Shown piece by piece: positions 59,611-64,000 of a stretch of 64,000 nucleotides of DNA; within the stretch, counting starts at the first letter, position 1, and each line of letters opens with the position of its first letter. The notes beneath the pieces are model-generated. The model saw only the letters and a list, made by a program, of their open reading frames with translations, did not search any database and was not told where the DNA came from. The stretch is from Lepidostoma basale (Eukaryota; Arthropoda; Insecta; Trichoptera; Lepidostomatidae), in assembly GCA_022606425.2 (NCBI GenBank), contig JAHDVF020001552.1, forward strand, positions 1 through 64,000, written 5' to 3'. A program made the position numbers and the translations under genes.

Positions 59611-61059
59611 TATGAGCTTTTCAAGGTTGTCCTGATCTCTCCGGACTATGTGACCAAAATATATAACCGGAAACTAAGTAATTATTAAACTAGTAAAGAT
59701 GTAACTCAAAGACTTTTGTCTATTCAAATGAGAAATGTTGTCAGTCATAATTCTCGACCGGAAATTAATGAGCTCATTAAAGTACACTCTCAGAGAGAAT
59801 TATTTCTTTTTTAGAGTGATAATAAATGTCTCGGGAAAATAACCATACTTTAACTCTTTCAGCCGAAAGAGAGGTGCTTTCAATTATGTTGAATTTAAAA
59901 TAAAATCACCAGCAATCAAAACAATCAAAATCATCTATGAAACATACTGAAAACCTAAATGTTTTGGTGAATAAATAAAACATAAAAAGCGTGTGTTCGG
60001 TCGCATGTATGCCTTCAGTTAGTTATATCTTTATAAAAAACCTATTACATTGAAATAGGTACTAACACAACGTTTTGATTGCGTCGTAAATCAAACAGAT
60101 ACTACCGAAGTCAAGATATAAATACTTTTGGATCTACAGTAGGCTATGAGTCGTCTACTCTTAAACAGAGGGAATATTTGAGACTGCAAAATTCCAAAAT
60201 TCTTTTCCTCATAAACTTATACTTCAAATCATCGATTAATTTAAATAAATGGGTAATAAAGTTGGAACCCATCTCTTCGAAGCTGTAAATAATTATTTCC
60301 GAGCATTCCAAAAAGAAATGCAGTGGGATAGAGCCACGGATAACTACTATACTCCCTCATATAGAGTTATCTCAGAATTTTTTTCTGAATCCTCTCCAGC
60401 ATAACGGAATATCTCGCCTCGTGAGGACTCCATATCACAAGTCATAGAAGTTAACATATACATATTTTTACAAAGCCTAAATGAACATTTGACACACGTA
60501 CATTCGAATGTACATTCTTTCTATACACGAGTTCGCATATTCATTTGAATGGGTAGGATAGGCAATACTTGAAGAATACAAATATCTATTAAATGTAATG
60601 TTAAAATTACAAAAAAAAATCAAGTAAATAACTATGTGAAAAGTATTTTTTTATTTACTAATTATAAAAACTTCTGTAACGCAAACGAATATTAACAAAT
60701 TCATTTTTTAAAACGGAGCATGGTCACCGAAGGAATGGAATTACTTAAAACATAAATCGACATTTAAATATAAAAAGGAATATAGTCGATCTTAAACTCG
60801 CTTCGAGCCCTTATCGAAGAGTAACAATGGAAACAAAAGACATACGATAGTTCTCTTCATATTTGAAGTAGTATTAGGATATTATTTGAACCATTATGAA
60901 CAGAGGTGTAACTGATTACGTTTCAGTTCGAACGCATATTATTATATTATATTTAAATAATGTAATTACTGAGCAGTAAGTATTTGATACCCAAATTCAA
61001 TCGTTATGATTCGTTTAATGAAATGACAAATTCTCAATTTTGACTTATTAACTTTTCTC
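59611..61059. other. No gene recognised
   Basis: AT-rich spacer of about 1.4 kb. Short frames only. Confidence 0.35.
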
Positions 61060-61446
61060 TATTAAGGACTTCTTGTGCCGACCCTTATGTATGGAAGTGA
61101 AGCATGGAACTGGCAAAAGAAGGATGAAAGTAGAATAAATGCTGTAAAAATGAGATCTCTAAGACGAATGTGTGGTAAATCTGTATATTATAAAGTGTCA
61201 AATGCAAGTATAAGAAGAGAATGCGGTGCGAATGAAAGTGTTATGAACAAAATAATGAACGGGTCGTTAAGATGGTTTCGGCACATGGAAAGAATAAGTG
61301 AAGACAGAATGGTGAAGAAGGTATATGTAAGCGACGTGAACGGAGCTAGAAATAGAGGAAGGCCGAGGAAAACGTGGCACGATCAAATCAATCAATTAAA
61401 TGTCGGTCACGTGCCTGCAAAACAGCTGTCAAGAAAATTTCATTGA
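61060..61446 (+). mobile_element. RTE-like LINE fragment
   Basis: LMYGSEAWNWQKKDESRINA, then VKMRSLRRMCG, LRWFRHMERIS and ARNRGRPRKTWHDQIN in one plus-strand frame. This is the best-preserved copy of the post-RT region of this family. It stops before the SILSAYPFGETA end. Confidence 0.85.
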
Positions 61447-61734
61447 AATTAATAAATAAATCGCGATATGATGACAGTGTTTCAAATTGTATAGTTTATT
61501 AAGTTGAAGTATCACGGTGTCCGCTAAACAATAGATTATCTTAAAAATCTTTATTTTAAATAGATGAACATAATCCATTATTTACAATTTGACGCCATAT
61601 ACTTTATTTTATTGCATTACGTACATATTTTATAATTTTCGATTAGTGATTGTTGGACATCTTCTCTAAAAAAAATATCTATATATGTATTATATTTATT
61701 CTAATATTTCATTTTTAAACAGACTATTCCTGAA

Positions 61735-61870
61735 ACATAAGATATAAGTCAAAGATAATATTGTTTTACTTTGCTAGGATATTTGATGATATGCTAGTAA
61801 AGTGAAACGTGTCACACCCATATCACATAATAAACATTTTAGAAAATGGACGTTATCATGAGTATTAAAG
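61735..61870. repeat. Palindromic MITE (recurrent family, copy 8)
   Basis: TTTTACTTTGCTAGGATATT and ATGCTAGTAAAGTGAAACGT pair; AAAATGGACGTTATCATGAG is the usual right end. Confidence 0.75.
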
Positions 61871-62204
61871 TAAAAAATAGTTACAGCACAGTAAGGATTG
61901 TCCAAGATAAGCAGTTATTCCGTTAGAAAGTCCCGCTTAAGGCAGCGTTCCTGGCTTAGAGTCCTTGGAGGTTTCAGGTCCAATCCGAAAGTTTTGATCC
62001 TTCGATTGTGAAGAAGAGTCCTTAAGGTTTGTCTCTGTGGGGATTATACACGATTTAGGGGTTTTTGTATTGGCTGAAAGGACGAAACCCGAAATCAAAC
62101 CCCAATTATTTAGTGGTTGAAAGATTTAAACCCGAGGCCGTTTATGCAAATTGATGATAAGGAGTAAGTGCTGTTTGAATAAGTCGAGAGCGACGAAGTT
62201 TGCG

Positions 62205-62500
62205 ATGTTCGCGTTGTGCCGATTGCGGATAGTTACTCCTATTTATAAAATAAATACGAAATACTTTTGAATGAATGTACAATAGCGTGAAAAAAAATCT
62301 CAAAATAATGACTTAGATAGAAAAGCTACGAAAAGTAGGCGGTCTATTGTTTAGAAAGGTAATAGGTAGTTTTTCTATCGAATTATTTTTTTTAGATTTG
62401 TTTTGTTTTCACGCTATTGTACATTTCCTATTTATTTTATAAATATGCGTGATAAAAATAAAATTCTCGTAGGAGTAACTGTCTGCAATCGGCCCAACTT
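62205..62500. repeat. Palindromic MITE (family F)
   Basis: GCCGATTGCGGATAGTTACT and AGTAACTGTCTGCAATCGGC are the mirrored ends. GTACAATAGCGTGAAAA and TTTTCACGCTATTGTAC are an inner perfectly mirrored pair. The right arm has an extra 30-bp stretch. Confidence 0.85.
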
Positions 62501-62529
62501 TTAACTACTTATTGAAATATATACGAGTG

Positions 62530-62770
62530 TATCGTCCCTTTAGAGGTAAAACTCACTAAACGCAATATTGGGCCAAAATGACTTATGAATACCAACATTA
62601 ATATTTTTTCAATCTCTATTCAGGAACACATCACTAAGTACATATTTTAATACGTTATTTATTATTGTTTTAATGGTAAAACTCACGATTTGAGCATTTT
62701 CGTCAATTGCCTTCAAGTAAAAATCATTAAATCATTTAATTAGTTTTACCTGGCGACAAAACTGTAAGCT
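62530..62770. repeat. Inverted-repeat element related to family E
   Basis: GAGGTAAAACTCACTAAA near the left and AATTAGTTTTACCTGGCGAC near the right are inverted. An extra internal ATGGTAAAACTCACGAT at 62670 is also present. More diverged than 54243-54497. Confidence 0.55.
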
Positions 62771-62915
62771 TTCATTGTTGTTTCACTAAATGCTCGCTGG
62801 CGGCGCTTGCGAGGTATTGATGACACATTATCATACTTTTCGCGCCATTTGAGTTGAGTTGTTATATTCTACAAAACATATCTTTGAAATGAGTCAGAAA
62901 AACAATATGTAATAT

Positions 62916-64000
62916 ATGAGTAATATAAATCCCAGCTCCTCTTATCCGTTTGATAAGGTGGACCACCAACTTTTGCTTCGAAAGCTTCAAAGGATTGGCT
63001 TTAGTGACAATCTGCTCAAGCTTTTCTCTAGCTATCTAACATCTCGAAAACAATATGTGTCATATGGACTTTTTCAGTCTTCGGCCTTTCACACCTCATC
63101 AGGGGTGCCACAAGGGTCTAATTTAGGACCATTGCTTTTCACGATATTCATAAATGATATTTCTAACGAAATAAAGTTTTCAAATTTTTTATTATTTGCT
63201 GATGACATAAAAGTTTTCTCTGAAATAGAGAATCCCTCAGATTGCTTGAAGCTTCAGTGTGACATTCAGAGCATAACCCAATGGAGTAAACGTAATAAAT
63301 TATTCTTCAACGTCTCCAAGTGCTTTGTTATGTCATACACACGGGCATCGAAAACATTATACTTTCGCTATCTTATGGATGGGGTACAGCTTGAAAGAGC
63401 TTCTACATCCAGAGATCTCGGTGTTCTGTTCGATGCTCAATTATCGTTCAATCTTCACATAGTTGCTCTATGTAATAGTTCCATTAAAATGCTTGGATTT
63501 GTTTTCAGGAATGCCAAGATATTTTCGAACACACAGGTACTTAGGGTGTTGTATAATTCCCTGGTAAGAAGTCGGCTGGAATATAGTTCCGTTATTTGGT
63601 CACCGCCTGGGATCCGATATTCTCTGATGGTGGAGCGAGTGCAGAAAAAATTTCTGCGCTTTCTTTACCTCAGGGAGCGCGGTTATTACCCGTGGCTCTT
63701 TCCGACTGAATTCTTGCTAGGTATGCTAAGCTACCAATCATTGGAGAGAAGGAGGAACATTCACTTGGGAGTTCACTTCTTTCAGCTGATTGGCGGCCGT
63801 ATACAGAACTCGGATGTCCTGAGTGATGTAGGTCTATTTGTCCCTGATAATTACCTTCGTCAAAGACAGCACAGATTGTTTTATTTGCCACGCTGCAGAA
63901 CCAACCTGCCAATGGTAATGCCTGTGGGTAGGGCAATCTTATTGCTTAATCGGATCGCCTCGGAGGTCGACATATTTCGTGATAGTGTGAGTTGCCTCAG
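62916..64000 (+). CDS. LINE reverse-transcriptase fragment, open to window edge
   Basis: The frame is open for over 360 codons and runs off the right end. It enters the RT domain at FDKVDHQLLLRKL, the second aspartate-containing motif, then SGVPQGSNLGPLLF, the catalytic FADD (63194-63205) and the thumb (VLYNSLVRSRLEY, VERVQKKFLRFL). The fingers and the endonuclease are missing, so it is 5'-truncated at about 62930. The ATG at 62916 is probably fortuitous. The FADD and motif order suggest a jockey-group LINE. Cleanly open, so probably young. Confidence 0.85.
   Translation, partial: MSNINPSSSYPFDKVDHQLLLRKLQRIGFSDNLLKLFSSYLTSRKQYVSYGLFQSSAFHTSSGVPQGSNLGPLLFTIFINDISNEIKFSNFLLFADDIKVFSEIENPSDCLKLQCDIQSITQWSKRNKLFFNVSKCFVMSYTRASKTLYFRYLMDGVQLERASTSRDLGVLFDAQLSFNLHIVALCNSSIKMLGFVFRNAKIFSNTQVLRVLYNSLVRSRLEYSSVIWSPPGIRYSLMVERVQKKFLRFLYLRERGYYPWLFPTEFLLGMLSYQSLERRRNIHLGVHFFQLIGGRIQNSDVLSDVGLFVPDNYLRQRQHRLFYLPRCRTNLPMVMPVGRAILLLNRIASEVDIFRDSVSCL

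Noticed and set aside
1..64000. A new multi-gene biological system
   Set aside because: The three host genes are unrelated conserved genes and the remainder is mobile-element material. Nothing shows co-organised unknown genes.

Overview
The window is AT-rich nuclear DNA from an insect, most likely a moth or butterfly. The host genes are intron-containing, with GT-AG splice sites that can be read directly. The intergenic space is packed with non-LTR retrotransposon pieces, palindromic MITEs, a mariner, a piggyBac remnant, a Helitron-like element and tRNA-derived SINEs. The lepidopteran assignment is inference from this repeat mix. There is no prokaryotic or viral operon, no CRISPR array, and no new multi-gene system that I can support.

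Three host genes are readable. (1) Translation initiation factor eIF5, minus strand, seven coding exons from 6625 down to 105; its last few codons lie beyond the left edge. (2) A yippee-like 5 (YPEL5) gene, plus strand, three exons between 38584 and 39132, encoding 121 residues. (3) A 1051-residue nuclear-type protein with one C2H2 finger (ZNF839-like), minus strand, eight exons from 51625 to 43857. They are housekeeping or regulatory genes with no obvious pathway link. One further orphan coding-type exon (34141-34275, minus) has good splice sites but no identified gene; two weaker exon candidates are at 31276-31594 and 41697-41777.

Layout: 1-7260 eIF5 with a degenerate CR1/L2-type LINE in its third coding intron; 8090-10022 LINE scrap and a TIR element; 10980-11560 a CpG-rich block; 13106-14391 a mariner with matching inverted ends; 15345-16870 RTE-like LINE end and a fold-back repeat; 17981-23814 a Helitron-like composite full of nested and duplicated LINE debris; 24080-25860 scraps; 27911-29752 an internally deleted piggyBac; 30310-37225 MITEs, SINE, fold-back repeats and GC-rich unknown blocks; 38584-39591 YPEL5; 40185-40690 RTE fragment; 43590-51625 the ZNF839-like gene with MITEs in introns and at its 3' end; 51945-54650 more repeats; 55881-59329 a full-length RTE-like LINE with a long open frame and a 12-bp target-site duplication; 59430-64000 LINE ends, palindromic elements and an open reverse-transcriptase fragment that runs off the right edge.

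Most of the open frames longer than 60 codons in the window are retroelement fragments or chance frames. The most informative non-gene signals are the recurrent palindromic MITE family, a head-to-head fold-back repeat that carries the 3' end of an RTE-like LINE, and the intact RTE element itself.
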